From assembly GCA_944363005.1 (NCBI GenBank), contig CALVTV010000075.1, forward strand, positions 1-16,007: a stretch of 16,007 bases of DNA, written 5' to 3'. Positions 1 to 8,087 of this stretch are shown here, piece after piece. The notes beneath the pieces are model-generated. The model was not told the origin of the DNA, searched no databases, and saw only the letters and a list, made by a program, of their open reading frames with translations. How positions within the stretch are numbered: position 1 is the stretch's first letter; each line of letters opens with the position of its first letter. The DNA is from an uncultured Clostridia bacterium (GTDB taxonomy: Bacteria; Bacillota; Clostridia; Christensenellales; Aristaeellaceae). Made by a program: the position numbers and the translations under genes.

Positions 1-1
1 C

Positions 2-814
2 ATGAACCTGGGTATCGCTTTTACCGGCGGTACGCTGATGACCTATAACATGGGCTGCGAGTTCGAGACCGCTGACGTTTCTGCGGCGCTTGCTTCCTGC
101 GGCGTAACCGATGCGCAGATTGCCAAGACCGGCGAAGAGGGCACGCAGGTTCAGATTCGCATCAGCGACAAGGAAAACACGGATGAACTTCGCGCGGCTT
201 TTGAGGCGGCTGTCTCCGAGACGTACCCGAATGTTGAGTACGTCGATATCACGCGCGTGGGCGCTGTTGCGGGCCGTGACCTGATCAACAATGCCATCAA
301 GAGCGTGAGCTTTGCTGCGGTTCTGATGCTGATTTACATCGCCATTCGTTTTGATTTCTATTCTGGTTTGGCGGCCGTGATCGGCCTGGTGCACGATGTG
401 TTGATCATGGTGTCCTTCATGGTGCTGCTGCGCAACTTCATCCGTGTGGATTCCACGTTCATTGCTGCGCTGCTGACCATTGTCGGTTATTCGATCAACA
501 ATACCATCATCATCTTTGACCGCATTCGCGAAAACTCTCGCAAGGCCGGTGTCCGCTCCCTGCCGCGCGAGCAGATCGTCAACAAGTCTGTGACCGAATC
601 CCTGCCGCGTACGCTGAACACGACGATCACCACGTTGCTGACCATCGTGACGCTGTACATCCTGGGTGTGGACTCGATCAAGCAGTTTGCGCTTCCGCTG
701 ATCATTGGTATGCTTGCGGGCACGTATTCTGCGAACTTGATTAACGGCTATGTCTGGATGACGCTGATGAACTGGCGCGCAGCCAGCAAGCAAAAGGCGA
801 AGGCCAAAGCTTAA
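2..814 (+). CDS. secF: Protein translocase subunit SecF (or SecF half of SecDF), 5' end cut off by the window
   Basis: SecF works with SecD and SecYEG in the membrane and uses the proton motive force to help pull exported proteins across. The first visible residues (GIAFTGGT, residues 4-11) are the SecF motif that normally follows the first membrane helix, so the ATG at base 2 is probably internal and the true start lies upstream. An extracytoplasmic segment (about 12-95) is followed by five hydrophobic helices (about 100-117, 120-142, 151-174, 205-221, 228-254), giving six with the missing one. Family landmarks are HD at 131-132, GYSINN at 162-167, FDRIREN at 172-178 and R203 in LPRTLNTT. 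The tail is lysine-rich. Odd points: the usual GIDF reads GIAF (A6), and the usual Asp after GYSIN is Asn (N167). The cut prevents deciding between a separate SecF and a SecDF fusion. Confidence 0.92.
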   Translation: MNLGIAFTGGTLMTYNMGCEFETADVSAALASCGVTDAQIAKTGEEGTQVQIRISDKENTDELRAAFEAAVSETYPNVEYVDITRVGAVAGRDLINNAIKSVSFAAVLMLIYIAIRFDFYSGLAAVIGLVHDVLIMVSFMVLLRNFIRVDSTFIAALLTIVGYSINNTIIIFDRIRENSRKAGVRSLPREQIVNKSVTESLPRTLNTTITTLLTIVTLYILGVDSIKQFALPLIIGMLAGTYSANLINGYVWMTLMNWRAASKQKAKAKA

Positions 815-830
815 TCACGCAATTGCACAT

Positions 831-870
831 CGCAAGGGCGGGCAATTTTCCCGCCCTTGCGGTCTATTTT
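831..870 (+). terminator. Rho-independent terminator after secF
   Basis: A perfect 12-bp stem, CGCAAGGGCGGG (831-842) with CCCGCCCTTGCG (850-861), closes a 7-base loop and is followed by TCTATTTT (863-870). It lies 16 bases after the secF stop codon. The T-run is interrupted but the stem is very strong. It ends the secF unit and separates it from recJ. Confidence 0.88.
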
Positions 871-877
871 GAAATGG

Positions 878-926
878 TTGCCGTTTGGCGATGCGCGCGG
901 ATTCTGTGCCTATCGCCAAATGGCAG
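878..926 (+). promoter_or_regulatory. Long leader hairpin just upstream of the recJ ribosome binding site
   Basis: Bases 878-893 (TTGCCGTTTGGCGATG) pair with 911-926 (TATCGCCAAATGGCAG). This gives 16 consecutive base pairs, 13 Watson-Crick and 3 G-U, around a 17-base loop (894-910). The stem ends 4 bases before the ribosome binding site. No T-run follows, so it is not a terminator. It could be an mRNA-stabilising or regulatory leader structure, or a protein-binding palindrome. Its role is not known from the sequence. Confidence 0.55.
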
Positions 927-930
927 AGGG

Positions 931-938
931 AAAGGAGG
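931..938 (+). promoter_or_regulatory. Ribosome binding site that sets the recJ start
   Basis: AAAGGAGG lies 5 bases before the ATG at 944. The reading frame is open further upstream to a TTG at 857, but that codon lies inside the secF terminator stem and has no ribosome binding site. The start at 944 is therefore chosen. Confidence 0.85.
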
Positions 939-943
939 CTGTT

Positions 944-3331
944 ATGCTCAGATTTGTTTCCAAACGTCAGGAAGAAACGCTGATTTCACCTGAGCTCTTG
1001 CAGCTTCCAATTCCCAAGCGGCTGCTTGAATTGTTGGTGGATCGAGGCTTGGATACGCCTCTAGCCATCGAAGAATACCTTCATCCGGACAAAAGCCGCT
1101 TGCACGATCCCATGTGCATGCAGGACATGGAGCGCGCGGTAGAGGTGATTCGCGCGTCCATTGCTGGCGGCGAAGAGATCATCGTCTTTGGAGACTACGA
1201 CGTGGACGGCGTCACAGCTACGGCGATTCTGCTCACCTATTTGCGCAAACAGGGGGCGAAAGCCGGGTTTTACATTCCGGACCGCCACGGAGAGGGGTAC
1301 GGCCTCAATAAAGCGGCCATTGAGCAGATCGCAAAGCATGCCAAGTTGCTGATTACGGTGGACTGCGGCATCACGTGTCCGGAGGAAGTCGCTTATGCGC
1401 GCTCGCTGGGCATGCGCGTCATTGTGACGGATCATCATCAGCTTGGCCCTGTGTTGCCCCAGTGCGAAGCCGTCCTCAATCCCTTGCTTGGAACGTATCC
1501 GTTCCGCAAACTGTGCGGAGCGGGCGTCGCGTTCAAACTTGTTCAGGCTTTGGGGGGCGAGGAAGCGATAGAATCGCTCTGGGAGTTGGCAGCACTGGCG
1601 ACGATTGCGGATATTGTCCCGCTCATGGGCGAGAATCGAGTGATTGTGGCCAACGGACTGAAGGCGATGGCGGCGACCAAGCGGCCGGGTCTCCTTGCGC
1701 TGATGGAATCTTCCGGCGTTGAACCGGCTCGCGTGACCGCTTCGGATATCGCGTTTCGCATGGCGCCGCGGATCAATGCGGGGGGCAGACTGGCTCTGGC
1801 GTCGCGCGGCGTTGAGCTTCTGACGACAAGAAAACTGGATATTGCCCGGGAAATTGCGCAAGAACTCGACCAGGATAACACCAAGCGGCGTGAACTGGAG
1901 ATGGAGATCTTCAACCAGGCCGATCATTTGACGCAGACGGAAATTGATTTTTTGCAGGAGCGGGCCATCGTTGTCTGTGGAGAAGGATGGAATCCGGGCG
2001 TCATCGGTTTGGCGGCTTCAAGACTCGTGGAGAAGTACAGATGGCCGACGATTCTCCTGTCCCGGGATGGAGATGTTTGCGTGGGTTCGGCGCGCTCTAT
2101 TCCGGGCGTCAATATTCACGACGCCATGACAACATGCCGTGATTTGTTCGTGCGTTTCGGTGGCCATGCCCAGGCGGCGGGACTGACAATCGAGCATCGT
2201 CATATTGCGGAATTCAAACGCAGGCTGAGCATCGCCATCGCGGAGCAATCCGCACCGGAAGCCTTTATTCCTACCGAGGAATTTGACCTCGAAATGGAAC
2301 TGGGTGAGATGACAGAAGAACTCATTCAGGCATTCTCGTCCATGCAGCCCACGGGCTTTGGCAATCCGGCTCCGGTGTTCTGCGTGCGCGGTGTGCATAC
2401 CACCGATATTCGTCAGATTGGCAAGGACGGCGCGCATCTGCGCATGCGGCTTTCCCAGGGCAATGATTTGCGCAATGCGATTGGTTTTCGGATGGGCGAT
2501 CGGGCCCGCAATATGCCCGAGGTGATTGAGGCCGTACTCGCGCTGTCGATCAACCAGTGGCAGGATAAGCGCAGTGTGCAGTGCGAATTGCGCCAACTGC
2601 AAGCCTATATGCCCGCCAAGGCGTTTTTGAGCGAATGCCAGCGCCGTACAGGGGAGATCGAGCGCAATCTCTTTGCCGCGCTTTTGCACAGCGGCAGCGA
2701 AACGCAAGCAGAGACCCTGACTTTGGAGGAAGCCAAAGAGCGGCTTGCTCATGAATGGCTTGGCAAATATCAGGGCACGATGCTCTGTGTGCATAGCGTT
2801 TCCGCCCTGAAAATGCTCAACATTCATCTGGCACTCATCCATGCGCAACTCGATTATGCTTTCGGAAAGCTCGAAGATATTCGCATGTTCAACACGCTTG
2901 TCATGGCGCCGGATTGGGAAGGAATGAACTGCCGCCCGTCCGTGATCCTGATGATGGATGGCTGCGTGAGCGAAGGCGAGCGCGCATGGATTCGCAGCCG
3001 CTTTCCCCAGGTGAGGCTGATTGAAGTGCAGGATCTGGCGCGCCAAACGCGCTCAGAAGCCGTATCCCTGCTGCCGGACGACGACGCGCTGCGCAAGCTT
3101 TACCGCGTGCTGAAGCAGCGGGAGAAGATGGAGCATACGCTGGAGATTTTGACGCAGGAAACGGGCATGAAAATCGGTCAGATTCGCTGCGGCATGCATA
3201 TTTTCTCAGAATTGGGGCTCATGGAGTGGCAGGAAACGCCATTCTCTTACCGAATCAAGCAAAGCGGTAAGGTTTCATTGCAGGACAGTCGGCTCCGTTG
3301 CCGGTTGCTCGATATGAAAAAGGATCTGTAA
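944..3331 (+). CDS. recJ: Single-stranded-DNA-specific 5'-3' exonuclease RecJ
   Basis: RecJ degrades single-stranded DNA 5' to 3' in recombination (RecF pathway), base excision and mismatch repair. The 795-residue product has the DHH-phosphoesterase motifs in order: FGDYDVDG (82-89), DCGIT (Asp140), VTDHH (Asp163, His164, His165) and ADIVPL (Asp223). The DHHA1 part follows with GVIGLAASR and FGGHAQAAG (405-413). All expected metal-binding Asp and His residues are present. The roughly 220 residues after the core form a C-terminal extension of the kind seen in Bacillota RecJ proteins, which are also close to 790 residues. It is the first gene of a packed run; rel starts 13 bases after its stop. 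The apt gene that often separates recJ from rel in Bacillota is missing. Confidence 0.97.
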   Translation: MLRFVSKRQEETLISPELLQLPIPKRLLELLVDRGLDTPLAIEEYLHPDKSRLHDPMCMQDMERAVEVIRASIAGGEEIIVFGDYDVDGVTATAILLTYLRKQGAKAGFYIPDRHGEGYGLNKAAIEQIAKHAKLLITVDCGITCPEEVAYARSLGMRVIVTDHHQLGPVLPQCEAVLNPLLGTYPFRKLCGAGVAFKLVQALGGEEAIESLWELAALATIADIVPLMGENRVIVANGLKAMAATKRPGLLALMESSGVEPARVTASDIAFRMAPRINAGGRLALASRGVELLTTRKLDIAREIAQELDQDNTKRRELEMEIFNQADHLTQTEIDFLQERAIVVCGEGWNPGVIGLAASRLVEKYRWPTILLSRDGDVCVGSARSIPGVNIHDAMTTCRDLFVRFGGHAQAAGLTIEHRHIAEFKRRLSIAIAEQSAPEAFIPTEEFDLEMELGEMTEELIQAFSSMQPTGFGNPAPVFCVRGVHTTDIRQIGKDGAHLRMRLSQGNDLRNAIGFRMGDRARNMPEVIEAVLALSINQWQDKRSVQCELRQLQAYMPAKAFLSECQRRTGEIERNLFAALLHSGSETQAETLTLEEAKERLAHEWLGKYQGTMLCVHSVSALKMLNIHLALIHAQLDYAFGKLEDIRMFNTLVMAPDWEGMNCRPSVILMMDGCVSEGERAWIRSRFPQVRLIEVQDLARQTRSEAVSLLPDDDALRKLYRVLKQREKMEHTLEILTQETGMKIGQIRCGMHIFSELGLMEWQETPFSYRIKQSGKVSLQDSRLRCRLLDMKKDL

Positions 3332-3344
3332 GGCAAGGGGGGAT

Positions 3345-5540
3345 ATGGTTATGACACCGGAAGAGTGCAGGAGTTTGGATGAACTGATCGGCGTATTGGT
3401 CAAGTATCATCCGGAGGCCAACGTGGCGTTGGTTGAAAAGGCATATCATTTTGCTGAAAAAGCGCATGCCGATCAAAAGAGAAAGTCCGGTGAGCCGTAT
3501 TTCAATCATCCGCGTACGGTGGCAGGCATTCTGGCTGATTTGATGCTCGATGCGCCTACCATTGCGGCGGGGTTGCTCCATGACACCGTGGAGGACTGTG
3601 ACGAAGTGACGCTCGAGGTCATCGAGAAGGAATTTGGTCAGGAGGTCGCGCTTCTGGTCGATGGCGTCACCAAACTCAGAAGGCTCGATTTTTCCTCCCG
3701 CGTTGAGCAGCAGGCGGAATCCATTCGCAAGATGATACTGGCTATGAGCAAGGACATTCGCGTCGTGCTCATCAAGCTGGCGGACCGGACGCACAACATG
3801 CGAACGCTCAAATCCCAACCGCCGGAGAGCCAGAAACGCATCGCTCAAGAGACGCTGGACATCTATGCGCCCATTGCGCACCGGCTTGGCGTCTATAAGA
3901 TCAAGCAGGAACTGGAAGACCTTTGCCTGCGCTACCTGGATCCGGAAGGGTATCAGAACCTGATCGTCAAGGTGGGCATGAAGCGCGCGGAACGCGAGGC
4001 GAATATTCGCGCGGTCATCAATCAGCTCAGCGATAAGATCAAGGAAATGAATATCCACTACGAAATCGATGGACGGCCCAAGCACTTTTACAGCATCTAC
4101 CGCAAAATGGTACTTCAGCACAAACCCTTTGAACAGATCTTCGATCTGATTGCGATTCGCGTGCTGGTGGATACCGTGCAGGACTGTTATGCTGTGCTGG
4201 GAATCGTGCACACGTTGTGGAAGCAGGTGCCAAACCGCTTCAAGGACTATATTTCCACGCCGAAGCCGAACATGTATCAGTCCTTGCACACGACCGTCGT
4301 GGGCGAAAACGGCATGCCTTTTGAGGTGCAGATTCGCACGTATGAAATGCACCGGATTGCGGAATACGGCATTGCCGCGCACTGGCGCTACAAGGAAGGC
4401 AAGCAGGTTGCAGACGCGCTGGACAACAAGCTCTACTGGCTGCGGCAGATTCTGGATTGGCAGAACGACACGCGGGATTCCGAGGAATTCATCAAGTCAC
4501 TCAAGGTCGATCTATTCAGCGACGAGGTATTTGTCTTTACGCCCAAGGGAGAAATCATTGATTTGCCCAAGGGCGCAACGCCTATCGACTTTGCATACCG
4601 CATTCACAGCGCAGTCGGCAACAAATGCGTGGGAGCAAAGGTAAACGGGCGAATCGTAACCCTGGATACCCCGCTCAATACGGGCGATTTTGTAGAAATC
4701 ATTACCCAGCAAAACAGCAAGGGACCCAGCAGGGACTGGCTTAAAATCGTTAAAACGGCGCAGGCCAAGGCAAAAATCCGCAATTTCTATAAAAAAGAGC
4801 TCAAGGACGAGAATATTGCCAGCGGAAAACAGATGCTCGACTATGAAGCCAAGAGGCAGGCGGTCAATCTGCCGTCGCTGCTCAAGCCGGAGTTCTGTGA
4901 TCCGATTCTTCACAAGTATTCGTTTGCGGACCTCGACGATCTGTATGCGGCCGTCGGCTGCGGCGGAATTACGGCAGCGCAAGTTGACACACGCCTTCGC
5001 GAGGAACAGCGAAATCGGGAAAAACCGCTCGTTCCCGTCATGCCGCGCGTGCAGAGCGACGCCAATGCCGTACAGCACGTCAGCTCTTCCTCGAAGGATG
5101 ACATGGGCATCATGGTCGCGGGCTTGCCGGGATGCCAGGTTCACTTTGCCAAATGCTGTACGCCTGTGCCGGGCGACGACATCATTGGCTATATCACGCG
5201 CGGGCGTGGCGTTACCGTCCATTCCATGGATTGCGAGAATGTGCGTGCCTCGCGCGATCCCGCCCGTTGGGTGGAGGTGAAGTGGGCCGATACGACCAAT
5301 TCTTCTTACAACGGTTCCATTCAGATTCTTGCGTCGGATCGTCACAATCTGTTGGCTGACCTGATGAGCTATTTGTCCGCGCAAAAGGTGACGGTCTGTG
5401 CGGTCAGCGCGCGCGTCAACAGCAGCAACCAGACATGCACCATCGAATTGACGCTGCAAGTTGCCAACAAGCAGGAACTGGATTGGGTCATCAAGCAAAT
5501 CGCGAAACGGCAGGATACCATTGAAATTTTCCGTGTTTAA
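3345..5540 (+). CDS. relA: Bifunctional (p)ppGpp synthetase/hydrolase Rel
   Basis: This enzyme makes (p)ppGpp from GTP or GDP and ATP in amino acid starvation and also hydrolyses it, controlling the stringent response. The 731-residue product shows the full long-RSH layout. The HD hydrolase domain has R46, H55, HDTVED (79-84) and D147. The synthetase domain has GRPKH (243-247), RFKD (298-301) and the catalytic EVQ (E327, Q329). The TGS domain begins near 393, the conserved HFAKCC cluster is at 600-605 and a C-terminal ACT domain begins near 655. RFKD matches the RxKD form found in bifunctional Rel rather than the ExDD form of synthetase-only RelA. Both active sites look intact. The start is uncertain: ATG 3345 lies only 2 bases after the AAGGGGGG run, whereas ATG 3351 has better spacing. 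Confidence 0.97.
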   Translation: MVMTPEECRSLDELIGVLVKYHPEANVALVEKAYHFAEKAHADQKRKSGEPYFNHPRTVAGILADLMLDAPTIAAGLLHDTVEDCDEVTLEVIEKEFGQEVALLVDGVTKLRRLDFSSRVEQQAESIRKMILAMSKDIRVVLIKLADRTHNMRTLKSQPPESQKRIAQETLDIYAPIAHRLGVYKIKQELEDLCLRYLDPEGYQNLIVKVGMKRAEREANIRAVINQLSDKIKEMNIHYEIDGRPKHFYSIYRKMVLQHKPFEQIFDLIAIRVLVDTVQDCYAVLGIVHTLWKQVPNRFKDYISTPKPNMYQSLHTTVVGENGMPFEVQIRTYEMHRIAEYGIAAHWRYKEGKQVADALDNKLYWLRQILDWQNDTRDSEEFIKSLKVDLFSDEVFVFTPKGEIIDLPKGATPIDFAYRIHSAVGNKCVGAKVNGRIVTLDTPLNTGDFVEIITQQNSKGPSRDWLKIVKTAQAKAKIRNFYKKELKDENIASGKQMLDYEAKRQAVNLPSLLKPEFCDPILHKYSFADLDDLYAAVGCGGITAAQVDTRLREEQRNREKPLVPVMPRVQSDANAVQHVSSSSKDDMGIMVAGLPGCQVHFAKCCTPVPGDDIIGYITRGRGVTVHSMDCENVRASRDPARWVEVKWADTTNSSYNGSIQILASDRHNLLADLMSYLSAQKVTVCAVSARVNSSNQTCTIELTLQVANKQELDWVIKQIAKRQDTIEIFRV

Positions 5541-5563
5541 CCCGATGGGTGAAGGAGTACGTC

Positions 5564-6013
5564 ATGAGATTGGTCATTCAGAGAGTCCTTGAATCCAGCG
5601 TCCGCATTGACAGAGAATGCGTCGGCCAGATTGGACCTGGGTTGATGGTGCTGTGCGGAGTGGAGGAAGGCGACAGCGAGGCCGATGTTCGTTATTGCAT
5701 CGAAAAAACCGTGAATCTCCGGATTTTTGAGGACGATGCCGGCAAAATGAACCGCTCTATCCTCGAAGCGGGTGGGGAAATCCTTGCGATTTCTCAGTTT
5801 ACGTTGCATGGCGATGTGCGCCATGGCCGCAGACCGAGCTTCATCAAGGCTGCGCGTCCGGAGACGGCGGTTCCGCTGTATCAGGCCTATTGCGACGGCC
5901 TACGACAGGCCGGTGTTCACGTAGAAACCGGAATTTTCCAGGCGGACATGAAGGTTTCCCTGATCAATGACGGCCCCGTTACCCTGTTGGTCGATTCAAG
6001 GAAGGTGTTCTGA
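5564..6013 (+). CDS. dtd: D-aminoacyl-tRNA deacylase
   Basis: Dtd removes D-amino acids (and glycine from tRNA-Ala) wrongly attached to tRNA, protecting translation. The 149-residue product starts MRLVIQRV and carries both family signatures: SQFTLHGD (77-84, usually SQFTLYGD) and NDGPVT (135-140), whose Gly137-Pro138 dipeptide enforces chirality. Length matches the family (about 145-150). The start at ATG 5564 is supported by AAGGAG at 5552-5557 and by the conserved N-terminus; an in-frame GTG at 5549 would add five residues upstream of that conserved start. The stop overlaps the next start codon (TGATG at 6011-6015), indicating translational coupling to the downstream hydrolase gene. rel-dtd adjacency is typical of Bacillota. 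Confidence 0.97.
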   Translation: MRLVIQRVLESSVRIDRECVGQIGPGLMVLCGVEEGDSEADVRYCIEKTVNLRIFEDDAGKMNRSILEAGGEILAISQFTLHGDVRHGRRPSFIKAARPETAVPLYQAYCDGLRQAGVHVETGIFQADMKVSLINDGPVTLLVDSRKVF

Positions 6014-6615
6014 TGTACGATATCTGCACGGTTGTGGGTGGGCCGCTGGATGTCAACACGTATGTGGTTGGCGTAGAAGGAAGCGACTCCTGCGTCGTCA
6101 TCGACCCGGGTGCTGAACAGGCCGATGTGGCGCGTGCTGTCGCGGGCAGGCATGTCTGCGCGGTACTGCTGACGCACGCTCACTTCGATCACATGCTCTA
6201 TGCCCATTTCTGGCTTGAGCAGGGGGCCAGACTCTATGTCCATCGTCAGGATGCGCCTGCGCTGACAAACGGTGCGCTCAATCTTGGCCAGTTGATGGGC
6301 ATACCGTTGACTTTGCCCGAGGCGGATGTGCTCCTTGAGGAAGGCAGCCTGGTTCGCGAAGCGGGGCTTTGTCTGAAAGTTCTGCATACGCCGGGTCACA
6401 CGCCCGGCAGCGTATGTTACTTGGGAGACGGTGTTCTCTTTTGCGGAGATACGATGTTTTACCGGTCGTATGGCCGTGTCGATTTGCCGGGCGGTGACTT
6501 GCAGCAAATGTTTGCCTCGCTCAACCGCCTCAAGCAGCTGGAACCGTCGTTGATTGCGTATCCAGGGCACGGAATGAAGACGAAAATTGCGTGGGAGCGA
6601 GGGACCGGACTGTGA
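6013..6615 (+). CDS. Metallo-beta-lactamase-fold hydrolase, glyoxalase II-like
   Basis: This 200-residue cytoplasmic protein is a small MBL-fold hydrolase of the glyoxalase II/YcbL type. The full dinuclear metal site is visible: THAHFDH (H55, H57, D59, H60), GHTPGS (H129), CGDTMF (D146) and PGHG (H186). The N-terminus (VGGPLDVNTYVV) is also typical of the family. It lacks the C-terminal helical domain of true glyoxalase II, as expected for this short subfamily, so the substrate (a thioester or similar) cannot be named. It starts inside the dtd stop codon and its own stop overlaps the hemZ GTG by four bases (GTGA), so the three genes are probably translated together. The gene is commonly found beside dtd and hemZ in Clostridia. 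Confidence 0.9.
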   Translation: MYDICTVVGGPLDVNTYVVGVEGSDSCVVIDPGAEQADVARAVAGRHVCAVLLTHAHFDHMLYAHFWLEQGARLYVHRQDAPALTNGALNLGQLMGIPLTLPEADVLLEEGSLVREAGLCLKVLHTPGHTPGSVCYLGDGVLFCGDTMFYRSYGRVDLPGGDLQQMFASLNRLKQLEPSLIAYPGHGMKTKIAWERGTGL

Positions 6616-8081
6616 GAATTGCCATCCATACCCCGCTCACGGGCTTCCAAAATGACATCGCAGATGTCGTACGGCTATTTTATGGCGAGGGCGCCGCTGT
6701 GATGGACGATGTGGCGCATGACGCAAAACTTGTGCATACGCACATTGAGGAGAATGGGCAATGGCGCGAGACGTTTGCGTTTGAAGTGGGCGCGGATTCC
6801 TCGAACCAGACGTTGGAAGCCCCTGCTATCACCGGCGGCGGTTTGGAAGAAAAGCGTCAACTCAAGCGGCTGATTAAACGAACCTGTTACCAGCTGCTCA
6901 AGCGCTATACGGGAAGAGCGCCCGCTTGGGGGGCCTTGACTGGAATCCGGCCCACGAGGCTATACTATCAGCAACTCGAGCAGGGAAAAGCGCGCGAGGA
7001 GGCGCGCGACGCGCTGCGCACGCTGTACGATCTGTCCGAAGAAAAGATCGATTTGCTCGATGAAATCCTGGACGCGCAAAGCGGCTTCATTCATCGTCCG
7101 GAAAACGCGTGCGATCTCTACGTCGGCATTCCTTTTTGCACGACGCGATGCGCGTACTGTTCGTTTTCTTCCGGGGAAATCGGCAATGGCAGGCTCGTTG
7201 AGCCATATCTGCAAGCGCTGTTTCGAGAAATGGATTTGTGCAGCGAACTGGCAGAGCGTTCGGGGCTGCAAATTGATGTTGCGTATATCGGGGGCGGAAC
7301 GCCCAGTAGTTTGAACACGGAACAGCTTGACCGCCTGCTTTCACATATGGAGCGCCGGTTTGGCCCGTTTCTGGAGTTCACGGTGGAAGCCGGAAGGCCG
7401 GACACGCTCGATGAGGAAAAGCTATCCATGCTCCATGCGCACCCGGTAACGCGCATCAGCATCAATCCGCAGACGATGAATGACGAAACGCTTCGCGCGA
7501 TTGGCCGGGCACATACGGCGCAACAAACCGTGGATGTCTACCGGCTGGCGCGGCGTTTGGGCTTCCAAGACATTAACATGGATGTCATTGCCGCCTTGCC
7601 GGGCGAGGATCTGTCGATGTTTGCGCGAACGCTTGAAGAAATCCGCGACTTGGCGCCGGACAGCCTCACGGTGCATACGTTGGCGATCAAGCGTTCGACC
7701 AGGCTGCACGAACAGGGATATCATCCCTCGGCCAAGGCTGTGGCGGAGATGGTGGCGCTCGGCAGAGAGACGGCTCATGCGCTGGGCATGCAAGCCTACT
7801 ATCTGTACCGGCAGAAATACATGGCGGAAAACCTCGAAAACGTCGGTTACGCCCGTCCGGAGTGCTTTTGCCGCTATAACATCGACAACATGGAAGAGAC
7901 AACCAGCGTGTTGGCTCTTGGAGCCGGCGGAATTTCCAAATGCGTCATGCGCAGAGAGGAAAAAATCCTGCGCGCACCGAATATAGCCAATATTGAACAA
8001 TACATTCAGCGCGTGGAAGAAATGGTGGAGCGAAAACGCGAGGTTTTTGCCGTGAAAGCGAGCAGCCTCGGGCGGAGGTGA
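6612..8081 (+). CDS. hemZ: HemZ-type radical SAM coproporphyrinogen III dehydrogenase family protein
   Basis: A 489-residue radical SAM protein of the HemZ group, annotated as oxygen-independent coproporphyrinogen III oxidase. The 4Fe-4S/SAM motif CTTRCAYC is at C176, C180 and C183, preceded by GIPF. It is followed by YIGGGTPSSL, EAGRPDT, the INPQTMN motif and YYLYRQKYMAENLENVGYA near the end, which separate HemZ from HemN and HemW. About 150 residues ahead of the radical SAM core form the HemZ-specific N-terminal part. The GTG at 6612 is chosen because GAGGGA lies 7 bases upstream and the sequence from there (RIAIHTP) looks like a family N-terminus. A GTG at 6591 is possible but overlaps more. 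No other haem gene is in view, and HemZ's exact role in many Clostridia is unproven. Confidence 0.92.
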   Translation: MRIAIHTPLTGFQNDIADVVRLFYGEGAAVMDDVAHDAKLVHTHIEENGQWRETFAFEVGADSSNQTLEAPAITGGGLEEKRQLKRLIKRTCYQLLKRYTGRAPAWGALTGIRPTRLYYQQLEQGKAREEARDALRTLYDLSEEKIDLLDEILDAQSGFIHRPENACDLYVGIPFCTTRCAYCSFSSGEIGNGRLVEPYLQALFREMDLCSELAERSGLQIDVAYIGGGTPSSLNTEQLDRLLSHMERRFGPFLEFTVEAGRPDTLDEEKLSMLHAHPVTRISINPQTMNDETLRAIGRAHTAQQTVDVYRLARRLGFQDINMDVIAALPGEDLSMFARTLEEIRDLAPDSLTVHTLAIKRSTRLHEQGYHPSAKAVAEMVALGRETAHALGMQAYYLYRQKYMAENLENVGYARPECFCRYNIDNMEETTSVLALGAGGISKCVMRREEKILRAPNIANIEQYIQRVEEMVERKREVFAVKASSLGRR

Positions 8082-8087
8082 AAGAGC

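Noticed and set aside
869..897. TTGAAA at 869-874 as a -35 box for a recJ promoter
   Set aside because: The sequence at the right distance (TGCGCG) has no resemblance to a -10 box.
857..943. TTG 857 as start of recJ
   Set aside because: It falls inside the secF terminator stem; ATG 944 has an ideal ribosome binding site and the expected length.
2018..3046. Minus-strand open frame of about 340 codons opposite recJ
   Set aside because: It lies wholly within recJ, has low-complexity His/Arg-rich composition and no family match that I recognise.
3255..4382. Long open frame on the minus strand opposite the 5' half of rel
   Set aside because: It mirrors a clear Rel reading frame, has no recognisable motif, and results from high GC in the third codon position.
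4512..5498. Minus-strand open frame opposite the 3' half of rel
   Set aside because: Shadow of the TGS-ACT region; composition typical of antisense translation.
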